64,000 bases of DNA from Thermoleophilia bacterium. GTDB lineage: Bacteria > Actinomycetota > Thermoleophilia > Miltoncostaeales > Miltoncostaeaceae. Below, piece by piece: positions 8,799-21,000 of the stretch. Each line of letters begins with the position of its first letter. Within the stretch, counting starts at the first letter, position 1. The translations under genes and the position numbers were made by a program. Where the stretch lies: the NCBI GenBank assembly GCA_020848615.1, contig JADLHW010000053.1:1-64000 (forward strand), written 5' to 3'. The notes under the pieces are model-generated. The model saw nothing but the letters and a program-made list of their open reading frames with translations, did not search any database and was not told the origin of the DNA.

Positions 8799-9035
8799 GA
8801 GCAGAGCGTAGACAGCCCCGGCGTGCGCGGACGCACGATTCTGGCATCACTCCACCTTAACCTGAGCCTGAGTCCAGCGGCGGCGGGCCTGGGCGAAATC
8901 TCACGGATGCTGGATCCGGCGGGCCCGGTGCCGATGCAGTTCCTGACGTACGTCCCGGAGACGGATCTCACGGACCAGACGCTTCGACAGCCCCACCGCA
9001 GGCACACCCGGCGCGCGCATCCCGCGGTGCAATCG
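8799..9035. promoter_or_regulatory. Divergent intergenic region upstream of the first giant gene
   Basis: 237 bases without a convincing gene. It contains a 10-bp direct repeat ATCTCACGGA at 8898-8907 and 8965-8974, and a GGGCGAAA half-site at 8891-8898 that resembles half of the dyad found near amt and the GGDEF gene. A GCCGATGC at 8930-8937 looks like a sigma28 -10 element but lacks a good -35. In-frame ATGs at 8907 and 8934 would add an Arg/His-rich leader in front of the signal peptide, so they are not preferred. Confidence 0.35.
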
Positions 9036-12000
9036 ATGGCGGCTGCCCCGAAGTCGGCGCCGGGCGGCCCGGAAACGAGCCGCCGGCCGGGCACGCTCGG
9101 GCTGCTGCTGCCACTCCTGGCGCTGCTGGTCGCCCTGATCGTGGCGCAGCCCGCGGCGGGTGCGATCGCCCAGGTCCAGGCCAGCCCCACCGGCAGCGGG
9201 AGCGGCGCCTCGGTCACCGCCACCTTCGGTACCGCGACCGCGGCCCGCAACCTGCTGGTGGCGACGGTGATGGACGTGAACGGCAGCTGCTCGACCACCA
9301 CGTTCACGGCGCCCGTCGGATGGGTGCGGGCGGCCTCGGTGTGCCGCGGCGCCAACGGACCCATCGAGATCTGGTACCGCTCGAACGCGCCGGCCGGCAT
9401 CACGGGCGTCACGTTCGGCACCGGCCACACCGGCGCGAACTCGCGTCTGCAGGTCACCGAGTGGAGCGGGGCCGCGATGGCCGGCGCGCTCGACCGCACC
9501 GGCACGAGCTCGAGCGCGACCTCGGGCACCGCGCCGTCGGTGTCCACCTCGGGAAACGTGTCCGAGAGCGGCGAGCTCGCGATCACCACCTTCCAGACCA
9601 GCGGGGGGCTCACGAGCCTCACGCCGGGGACCGGCTGGACGAACATCGGCTCCAGCGCCGCCACCGGGTTCATCGCCGACCACCGCATCGACCCCGCGTC
9701 CGGCGCCGCGCTGTCGGAGACGGTGACCGCGAGCCCGGGCACCACGTGGGGCGCCGCGATCGCGACCTTCCGGGCCGCGGAGACCACCGCGCCGAACGCG
9801 GCGGACGCCGTCGGCGGGCCCGCCGACTGGCAGAACACGGCATCGCAGACGATCTGGGCGAGCCGCGGCGACGACTACGGCTCCACCGGCGCATCCACGA
9901 GCCAGACCGCGCGGTACGAGTTCGACGCCGGCTCGGGGAGCACCGTCGCCGACCGCTCCGGCAACGGGTACACGCTGTCCCTCGCCGGATACACCTGGAC
10001 CACGGACCGCTTCGGGAACCCGGCCTCGGCGATGGCGTTCGGCAGCGGCGGCTACGGCGACATCCAGGGCGACCTCAGCACCGGCGGCACGATGTCCGTC
10101 GCCATGTGGGCGAAGTTCGACACCCTCAACGGCAACTGGTCCCGACTGTTCGACTTCGGCGGCACCGACGCCACCGGATCGCTGAACAACTTCACCCTCT
10201 CCAAAGAGGGCGCGGGGAGCGACGACCTGCGCCTGGTGGTCGAGGACTGGGACTCGTCACCCACCTACGTCGACGCGATCTCCGCCACGGACGTCATCCA
10301 GGCGGGCAGGTGGCAGCACTATGCCGCGACCATCGACGCCACCGGGCTCATGAAGCTGTACGTGGACGGCGCCCTGGTCGCATCGGGCGGCTCCCACCCG
10401 CTGCAGACCGGCGTCCGCGACAACCACTACTTCGGCAGGTCCAACTTCGTCGCGGACGACGGGCTCCAGGGGGCGATCGACGGCGTCGTGGTGACCGACA
10501 CCACGCTGTCGGCCGCCGACGTCGCCGCCGTGGCCGGCGCCTCGGGCGTGAAGCGGTACGAGTACCGCACCTCAACCGACGGCGGTGTCACGTGGGGCCT
10601 CGCGACCACGGGGTCCTCGCGCACCGTGACGGCCCAGGGCGAGACCCAGGTGCAGTACCGCGTGGTGGACAACCACGACCTCGCGGGGGCCTGGGGCCCC
10701 ACCTCCCCGACGTCGGCCTCCACCGCCCGCATCGACCGCACCTCCCCCGGCACGCCGGGGGCCGCGGGCGGCAGCACCACATGGTCGAACGCGAACTCGG
10801 CGACGGTCACGGCCCAGCCGGGCACCGACACGGGCCCCACCGGTCTGAGGGGCAGCTACTTCAACAACCTGACCCTCTCCGGGTCGCCGGTCCTCACGCG
10901 CACCGAGGGCGTGGACGTCAACTGGGGTGCCTGGACGGCGCCGGACCCCCTGGTGAACGCCACCGGGTTCTCGGTGCGGTGGGAGGGCACCGTGACGGCC
11001 CCCACCACCGGCACGTACACCTTCCAGACCCAGTCCGACGACGGCGTCCGCCTGTGGATCGACGGGCAGCAGGTCATCGACGACTGGACCAACCGCACCA
11101 TCACCACCGACACCGCCGCCCCCGTGACGCTCACCGCGGGGCGGGCATACCCGGTCGTGATGGAGTACTTCGAGAACGGCGGCGTGGCCGAGGCGCACCT
11201 GCTGTGGCACACGCCGACATCGGGGGGCTTCGTCGCGGTCCCGAGGGCGCAGCTCTCCCCGCTCACCCACGAGTACCGGCTGAGCACCGACGGCGGGACC
11301 ACGTGGTCGCCCACCCCCGTGAGCGGCCCGCAGGCGACCGTCCTCGAGCAGGGTCAGACCCTGGTGCAGTTCCGCGCCACCGACGCCGCCGGGAACGTGT
11401 CGGGCTGGGGACCGGCCGCGGGCACGGCCGGCGCAACGGTGCGCCTGGACCGCACGGGCCCCGGCGGGAACCCCAGCGGCAACCTGGTGAGCAACGGGAC
11501 GTTCGAGTCACCGGCCATCGGCTCCGGCTTCCAGAACGGCACCACCGGACAGGCCTACGGGGCCTGGAGCATCACCGCGGGCAACGTCGACCTGGTGGCC
11601 TCCACCGGGGTCGGCGTCTGGAACGCGGCGGACGGCAGCCAGTCCCTGGACATGAACGGCACGGGGCCGGGCACCATCAGCCAGACCCTGGCGACCACGC
11701 CGGGCACCGTCTACCGCATCACGTTCGCCCTCGCCGGCAACCCCGGCGTGGCGGGCGTCCGGGAACTGGCGGTCGGGTGGGGCGGGTCGACGCTCCGGAC
11801 CGTCCGGTTCGACACCACCGGCCGCACCGGGACGTCCATGGGCTGGACCACCGTGACGCTGGAGGCGACCGCGACCTCCGGCAGCACTGCCCTCACGTTC
11901 CAGAGCCTCACCGCATCCGGCACGTACGGGCCGGCGATCGACAGCGTGTCCGTCGTCCCCCAGTCCGGTCCCACCGTGAGCGGCGGCTCGCTGTCCTGGC

Positions 12001-15000
12001 AGCCCGTCGCGTCGGTCGCGGTGACCGGCGCGTCGGCGACGGACGCGCTCTCGGGGATGTCGGGCTACGAGTACCGCACGAGCACCGACGGCGGCGCGAA
12101 CTGGGGTTCCGCCACCCCCGGGACCACCGCCGCGATCACCGCCGAGGGCGAGACGCTCGTGCAGTTCCGCGGCGTCGATGCCGCCGGGAACGCCGGCCCG
12201 TGGGCGCCGTCGATCCCCACGGCGGGCAACACGGTCCGGATCGACCGCACCATCCCCACCGACCCCACCGTCTCCGGCGGGTCGCTGAGCTGGCAGGGCG
12301 TCCCGGGCGTCACGTTCGGCGCCACCGGATCGGACGGCGGCCCGAGCGGCCTGGGGAGCTACGGCTACCGCACCAGCACCGACAACGGCGGCACCTGGAG
12401 CGCCCCGATCGTCGGCGGCCTCTGGGGCGCCGACGTCTGGGTGTCGGCCGTCGGCCCGTCCGCGGACGTCCCGCAGGTGGGGGTCGACTCCGCCGGCAAC
12501 GCCGTGGCGGTGTGGCGGCAGTCCAACGGCGTCAACTTCGTCATCTACGCGGCCGACCGCCCCGCGGGCGGCGCGTGGAGCGCCCCCACCGCGCTCACCT
12601 CAGGGGGCCCGGACCCACAGGCACCGGTGCTCGCGGTGGCCGCCGACGGCACCGCCGTCGCCGCATGGGTCCGCTCCGACGGGGGGGCGATCCGCATCCA
12701 GACGGCCGTCCGCAGCGCCTCGGGCACGTGGGGGGCCACCACGTACGCCTCCGTGGGGCCGGGCGCGAACAACCCGGTCGTCGCGATCGACGCGTCGGGC
12801 AACGCCGTCGCCGCCTGGGAGCAGAACGGCATCCTGTCCGCCCGGTACTCCGGCGGGTCCTGGAGCACCCCCGTGCCGGTGGGCGCCTCGGGCGCACAGC
12901 AGGCCGCCATCGCGATGAACGCCGGCGGCGAGACCGTGGTCGCGTGGAAGCGGACGGACGGCGCCAAGACCCGCATCGAGACCGTCAACCGCTCCGGCGC
13001 CGGCGCCTGGAGCGCCGTCACGATCCTCTCCGCGGCGGGACAGGACGCCCAGCAGCCGGACGTCGCGGTGAGCCCCGCCGGCGCGATGACCGCCGCGTGG
13101 AGCCGTTCCGACGGCACGAACCTCGTCATCCAGACCGCCGAGCGGCCCGCCGGCGGCGCCTGGGGCCCGGCGACCACGCGGTCCGCCGCAGGGGGGGACG
13201 CCGTCGTTCCGCGCCTCGCGGCGCACGCCGACGGCGCCGTCGTCGCCGCGTGGTCACGGAACGACGGCACGGCGAACCGCGTGCAGGTCATCGAGCGCAG
13301 CGCCGACGGCGCGTGGGGGCCGGTGGCGACCATGTCCGATCCCGGCCAGCCCGCCTGGGCCGCGAAGGTCGCCACGTCGGCCAACGGCGACGCGATCCTG
13401 TCCTGGTACCGGTGGGACGGCTCCCGCTACCGCGTGCAGTCGCGCGTGAAGCCGTCGGGCGGCACGTGGGGCGCCACCACCACGCACTCCGACGGCGGCG
13501 CCACGGCCTACCAGGTGCAGCCCGCGATGGCGCCCGACGGCACGGCGATCCTGGTGTGGCAGTACTTCGGCTCCCCCGGCCGCATCCAGTCGGCGGTGCG
13601 CACCGCCGACGTGCGGGCCACCGTGACGGGCGAGGGCACCACCCTGGTGCAGTTCCGGGCCACCGACGGCGCGGGCAACGTGGGGAACTGGGCCCCGGCG
13701 TCGGCCGTGGCGGGGAGCACCGCGAAGATCGACCGCACGGCACCCACGGGGCTCACGCTCACCGGCGGGTCGCTCCTCTGGCGCAGCGTGTACTCGGCGT
13801 CCATCACCGCCTCGGCGGCGTCCGACCCCCTGTCCGGCGTGTCCGGCTACGAGTACCGGACCTCCACGGACGGCGGCACGACGTGGAGCACGGCGACCTC
13901 CGGGGCCACGGCCACCGCCTCGGCGAACGGCGAGACCCTCGTGCAGTTCCGCGCCACCGACACCGCCGGCAACGCCGGGGCGTGGAGCCCGTCCTCGGCC
14001 GGCGCCACGAACACCATCCGCATCCAGCGCGGCACCATCGTCCTGCGCGGCCGGACCTCCACCGTGAACGGCGGCGGCGCGAGCATCGCGATCGCCGTCC
14101 CGCCGGGCACCGAGGCCGACGACCTGCTGCTCGCGCAGGTTGCGGCCGACGGCGGGGCGGGCACGACGATCACCCCGCCGGCCGGGTGGACCCTGATCGG
14201 CCGGACCGACACGGGGTCCACGGCGCACGCCACCTACCGGCGCACCGCGACGGGCTCCGAGCCGGGGTCCCACACGTGGACGTTCGGCGCCGGCGTCGGG
14301 GCGTCCGGCGGCATGGTGGGCTACTCGGGCGTGGAGCCGTCGTCCCCGACGACGGCGAGCACCAGCACCTCCGGGACCGGCACGCCGTTCAGCGTCACGG
14401 CACCCACCGTCACGGTCGCGGACTCGATGCTGGTGATCCTCCTCGCGCAGGACGCCGACGGCGCGCTCACGGCGCCCCCGACGATGTCCCAGCTGTACCA
14501 GTCGGCGTACCCGGGCCCGCGGCCCGGGGTCATCGCCCTCGACGAACCGCGGCCCACCACCGGCCTGCCGGGCGTGAAGGCGACCGCCGCCGCCCCGGGC
14601 GTGGCCTTCAACGCGCGGTCGCTGATCCTGCGGCCGCGCGACACGACGCCTCCCACCGACCCCATCGTGAGCGGCGGGAGCCTCGGCTGGCAGAACGGCA
14701 CCTCGGTGACGGTGTCGCCCTCCGGCTCGACCGACGACAACACCGGGGTCGCCGGATACGAGCACCGGACCTCCATCGACAACGGGTCCACATGGACCGC
14801 GCCCACCGCCGGGTCGTCCGTGGCGGTCACCGCCGAGGGCACCACCCTCGTGCAGTTCCGCGCCGTCGACGCGGCCGGGAACGCCGGCGCGTGGACCCCG
14901 TCGACCCCCGGGGCCGGCAACACCGTCAAGCTCGACCGCACCCTCCCGGCCACGCCCACCCTCACCGGCGGATCCCTGAGCTGGCAGAGCGCCACCTCGG

Positions 15001-18000
15001 TCGCGATCACCGCGACCGGCGGCTCCGACGCCCTCTCCGGGGTGAGCGGCCACGAGTACCGCACCAGCACCGACGACGGCGTCACCTGGGGCACCCCCAC
15101 CGCGGGCGCCACCGCCGTGGTGACCGCCGAGGGCCAGACGCTCGTGCAGTTCCGCACCGTCGACGGCGCCGGCAACACCTCCGCCTGGACGCCGCCCGCC
15201 TCCGATGCCACGAACACGGTCCGCCTGGACCGCACCGCTCCTTCGGCGCCCACCGTGAGCGGCGGTTCGCTGTCCTGGCAGAGCGCCGCATCGGTGACGG
15301 TGACCGCCTCCGGGGGCACCGACGCCGGCGGCTCGGGTCTCGCCGGCTACCAGCACCGCACCTCCACCGACGCCGGTGCCACCTGGTCGTCCACGGCCAT
15401 CGCGGGCAACGCGGTGAGCGTGACCGAGCAGGGACAGACCCTCGTGCAGTACCGCTCGGTCGACGGGGCCGGCAACGTCGGCGCATGGGCGCCGGCAGGT
15501 CCCACGGCCGGCGGCACCGTGCGACTCGACCGCACCGCCCCGGGCGGCAACGGCGGCGAGGAGCTCGTCTCCAACGGCGGGTTCGAGACGCCCGCCATCG
15601 GCGGCGCCTTCGTGAACCAGACCTCGTCGTTCGGAGGCTGGACCCTCGCTTCCGGCAACGTGGACCTGGACAGGGCCTGGAATGCGCCGGCTTCCGGGAG
15701 CCAGTCGCTGGACCTCAACGGCACGATCCCCGGAAGCATCAGCCAGATCGTGAAGACCACCCCGGGGGCGACATATCGCATCAGCTTCGCGCTGGCCGGG
15801 AACCCGGGGCTCCCGGTCGTCAAGGAGGCGCTGGTCCACTGGGACGGCGCGCCCCTGCGGACGGTCCGGTTCGACACGACCGGCAAGAGCACGTCCGCCC
15901 CCGGGTGGACGACCGTGACCCTCGAGGCGACCGCCACGAACCCCACCGCGGTCCTGCGGTTCGAGGCGCGCTCGACCGGGAACGTGGGCGTGCTGCTCGA
16001 CGACATCTCGGTGACCGAGCAGACCGGTCCCGCCGTGAGCGGCGGGTCCCTCGCCTGGCGGAGCGCGGCGTCCACCACGGTCACCGCAGCGGGCGCCACG
16101 GACGCCCACTCCGGGGTGTCCGGCCACCAGCACCGCACCTCCACGGACGGGGGTGCCACATGGGGCCCGGAGACCGCCGGATCCTCGGCGGCGATCACCG
16201 CCGAGGGCGAGACGCTCGTCCAGTTCCGGGCCGTGGACGACGCCGGCAACGAGGGCGCCTGGCGGCCGGCGGCGGCCACCGCCGGCTCCACGGTCCGGCT
16301 CGACCGCACCGCCCCCACCGCACCCACCGTGAGCGGCGGGTCGCTCGCCTGGCAGCGCGTGGCGTCGGTCACCATCACGCCGTCGGGCGCCACCGACGCC
16401 GGCGGTTCGGCGCTCGCCGGCCACGAGTACCGGACATCCACGGACGGAGGGGCCGGCTGGACCGGCGCCACCGCCGGCGCGTCGCATGCCGTGACCGCCG
16501 AGGGCGAGACCCTCGTCCAGTACCGCAGCGTCGACGGGGCCGGGAACACCAGCGACTGGGCCCCGGCCGTCGCAACCGCCGGCGCCACCGCCCGCATCGA
16601 CCGCACCGCGCCGACCGCGCCCACCGTGAACGGCGGGTCGGCGACGTGGCAGAGCGTGGCCTCGGTCACGGTGACCGCCTCCGGAGGGACGGACGCCGGC
16701 GGCTCCGCCCTCGCGGGCCACCAGCACCGGTGGTCCACCGACACCGGCACCACCTGGACGGCCCCGGTGGGCGGGTCGTCGATCGCGGTGAACGGCGAGG
16801 GCGAGACCCTCGTGCAGTTCCGCAGCATCGACGACGCCGGCAACACCGGCGCATGGACACCCGCGTCCCCCGCCGCGGGCTCGAAGGTCCGGATCGACCG
16901 CACCGCGCCCACCGACCCCACCGTCTCGGGCGGGTCGCTCAGCTGGCGGTCCGTGCCCTCGGTGACCGTCACCGGCGGCGGGAGCACCGACGCCCTCACC
17001 GCCGTGGCCGGCCACGAGCACCGGGAATCCACCGACGGCGGGACCACCTGGACCCCCGCCGCGGCCGGCACCTCCGTGGACGTGACGGCGGAGGGCGAGA
17101 CCCTCGTGCAGTTCCGGGTGACCGACACGCCGGGCAACACCGGCCCGTGGACGCCCGCGTCCCCCACCGCCGGCTCCACGGTGCGCATCAACCGCAGCGG
17201 CCCCACCGCGCCCACGGCCTCCGGCGGCTCGCAGGCCTGGCAGAACGCCACGTCGGTCACCGTCACGGGCTCCGGCGCCACCGTCGCCGCCGGCACGATC
17301 GCCGGGTACGAGCACCGCACGTCCGCCGACGGCGGCACCACCTGGAGCGCCCCGGCCGCCGGCGCCTCCGTCATCGTGACCGCCGAGGGCGAGACCCTCG
17401 TGCAGTTCCGCGCCGTCGACGACGCCGCGAACGCCGGCCCCTGGGGCCCGTCGTCACCCACCGCCGGATCGATGGTGCGGATCGACCGGACGAACCCCGG
17501 TGCCCCCACCGCCTCCGGTGGCTCGGCCAGCTGGCAGAGCGTGGCATCGGTGACCCTCAGCGCGGTGGGCGCCACCGACACCCCGGGCGGCATCGCGAGC
17601 CACGAGTACCGCGAGAGCACCGACGGCGGCGCCACGTGGAGCACCGCCGCAACGGGCGCCATGCGGATCGTGAGCACCGAGGGCGAGACCCTCATCCAGT
17701 TCCGCGCCGTCGACGCCGCCGGCAACACCGGACCGTGGAGCGCCACCGGCCTCGCCCGCATCGACCGCACCGCCCCGGCGGACGCCACGGTGACCGGCGG
17801 ATCGCCGAGCTGGCAGAGCGTGGCCTCCGTCACCGTCGGCGGGACCACCACCGACGCCGGCGGGTCGGGCCTGTCCGGCCTCGAGCGCCGGAGCTCGACG
17901 GACGGCGGCGCCACCTGGAGCGCGGGGACCCCGGGCACGCCGGCGACCGTGACCGAGCAGGGCGAGACCCTCATCCAGTTCCGCGGCGTCGACGGCGCGG

Positions 18001-21000
18001 GGAACGCCGGAGCCTGGGCACCCGCCCCACCCGGCGCGGGCGGCACCGTGCGCATCGACCGCACCGGCCCCGGCGGGAACCCCGGCCCCGAACTGGTCGC
18101 CAACGGGGACGCGGAATTCCCGGCGATCGGCGCCGGGCCCATGGACACCGTCGCGCCCGCCGTGTTCGGCCCCTGGAACCTCACCGCCGGATCCGGCATC
18201 GGGATCGGCACCGCGTGGCAGGCGGGGAGCGGCGTCCAGGCGATCGCGCTCAACGGCTCCGCCGGGCCGGCCACCCTGTCGCAGGCCATCCCGACCTCGG
18301 CCGGGGCCGTCTACCGGATCCGGTTCCTGCTCGCCGGCGACCCGACCGGCGGTCCCGCCGTGAAGGCGCTCGGCGTGAGCTGGGCCGGGACGGTGCTCCG
18401 CACCCTGCGATTCGACACGACGGGGCGCGGCACCGCCGACATGGGCTGGACCGTCGTCACGCTCGAGGCGACCGCGGGCTCGGCCTCCACCGCGCTGGAG
18501 TTCCAGAGCCTCACGCCCGGGTCGCACGGCCCGGCCATCGACGACGTGTCGGTGACCGAGCAGTCCGGTCCCACGGTGAGCGGCGGGTCCCTCGCCTGGC
18601 GGAACCAGGCCTCCACGACCGTCACGGGCTCCGGCGCCACCGACGCGCTCTCAGGGGTCGCCTTCCACGAGCACCGCACCTCGACCGACGGCGGCACCAC
18701 CTGGGGCGCCCCCGCCGCGGGAGGCGCGGTCACCGTGACCGCCGAGGGCGAGACCCTCGTGCAGTACCGCGGCGTCGACGCCGCCGGCAACGCCGGCCCC
18801 TGGGCACCGGCCACCGGCACCGCGGGCTCCACCGTGCGCCTGGACCGCACCGCCCCCACCGCCCCGAGCGTGGGCGGCGGGTCGAACGGCTGGCAGAGCG
18901 TGGCCTCGGTCACCGTGACCGGCTCGGGCAGCACCGACGCGGTGTCCGGCGTCGCGTCCCACGAGCACCGCACCAGCACCGACGGCGGCACCACCTGGGG
19001 CACCCCGGCGTCCGGCGGCGCGGTCACCGTGACCGGCGAGGGCGAGACCCTGGTCCAGTTCCGCACCGCCGACCAGGCGGGCAACACGAGCGCCTGGGCA
19101 CCCGCCACCGCGACCGCCGGCTCCACGGTGCGCATCAACCGCACCGGCCCCTCCGCACCGACCGTGAGCGGCGGGGCCGTGGGCTGGCAGAGCGTCGCCT
19201 CGGTCACCGTGGCCGGCTCCGGCGCGACGGTCGTGGGCGGCGCGATCACCGGGTACGAGCACCGCGCATCGGTCGACGGCGGCACCACCTGGGGGACCGC
19301 GGCCGCCGGGGCGACCCTCGACGTGACCGACGAGGGGCAGACCCTCGTCCAGTTCCGGGCCACCGACGACGCCGGCAACACCGGCCCGTGGGGTCCGTCC
19401 TCGCCCACCGCCGGCTCCACGGTGCGCATCGACCGCACCGACCCCACCGCCCCCGCCGTCACCGGCGGCTCGGCGAGCTGGCAGAACGCGGCCTCGATCA
19501 CGGTTTCCGGGTCCGGCGGCAGCGGCGGGGTGAGCGGCCTCACCGGGTACGAGCACCGCACGTCCACCGACGGCGGCGCCACCTGGGACACGCCCGCGTG
19601 GGGCCCATCCTTCACCGCCACCGCCGAGGGCGAGACCCTCGTCCAGTTCCGCAGCGTCGACAACGCCGGCACCGCCGGCGCCTGGACACCGGCGTCCGCG
19701 ACGGCCGGCTCCACCGCCCGCATCGACCGCACCGACCCGACGGACCCCACCGTGAGCGGCGGGTCGCTCGCCTGGCGGAGCGAGGCCTCGGTCACCGTGA
19801 CCGCCACCGGCGGCACGGATGCGGTCTCGAGCGTCACCGGATTCCAGCACCGCGAGTCAACCGACGGCGGCACCACCTGGGACACCGCGGCCGCCGGCGA
19901 CACCGTCGACGTGACGGCGGAGGGCGAGACGCTCGTGCAGTTCCGCAGCGTCGACGCCGCCGGCAACACCGGCGCCTGGACACCCGCGACGGCGACGCCG
20001 GGGTCGACGGTCCGCATCGACCGCGGCCTGCCCACGGTTCCCACCGTGAGCGGCGGATCGCTCGCCTGGCAGAACATCGCGTCCATCGCGCTCACCGGCG
20101 GCGGCAGCACCGACGACCTCGGTGCCGTCACCTACGAACACCGCACCAGCACGGACGGCGGCACCACGTGGAGCACCCCGGCTTCCGGCGACACCGTCGG
20201 CGTGACCGCCGAGGGCGAGACGCTCGTGCGGTTCCGCGCCCTCGACGACGGCGGGAACGCCTCCGCATGGTCCGCGGCGGCGACGGCCCGCATCGACCGC
20301 ACGGTCCCCACCGCCCCGAGCGTGGACGGCGGGTCCCTCACCTGGCGGAACATCGCATCCGTGGCGGTCACCGGCTCCGGGAGCACCGACGCGGTGTCCG
20401 CCGTCGCCGCCTACGAGCACCGCACCAGCACCGACGGCGGCACCACCTGGAGCGCCGGCGCCACCGGGGGCGCGGTCACGGTGACCGACGAGGGCGAGAC
20501 CCTGGTGCAGGTGCGCAGCGTGGATGCCGCGGGGAACACCGGCGCCTGGACGCCGGCCGCCGCGACCGCGGGGTCCACGGTCCGCATCGACCGCACGGAC
20601 CCCACGGCACCCACCGCCGGCGGCGGGTCACTCGCCTGGCAGAGCGTCGCCTCGGTGACCGTGAGCGCATCCGGCGCCACCGACGGCGTCTCGAGCGTCG
20701 CCTCCCACCAGCACCGCACCTCCACCGACGGCGGCACCACGTGGTCCGCCCCGGCCGCGGGCGCCTCCGCGGACGTCACGGCCGAGGGCGAGACCCTCGT
20801 GCAACTGCGCGCCGTCGATGCCGCCGGCAACACCTCCGCGTGGAGCGCCTCCGGCACCGTCCGCATCGACCGCACCGCCCCCACCGACCCAACGGTGAGC
20901 GGCGGCAGCCTGAGGTGGCAGGGGCTCGACCAGGTGACGGTGGATGCCACCGGGAGCACGGGCGGGCCCAGCGGCCTGACCGGCCACGAGCACCGCTCCA

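Noticed and set aside
8907-9035. Earlier ATG starts for the first giant (8907, 8934)
   Set aside because: They add a His/Arg-rich leader in front of a complete signal peptide that begins at 9036, and the region looks like promoter.
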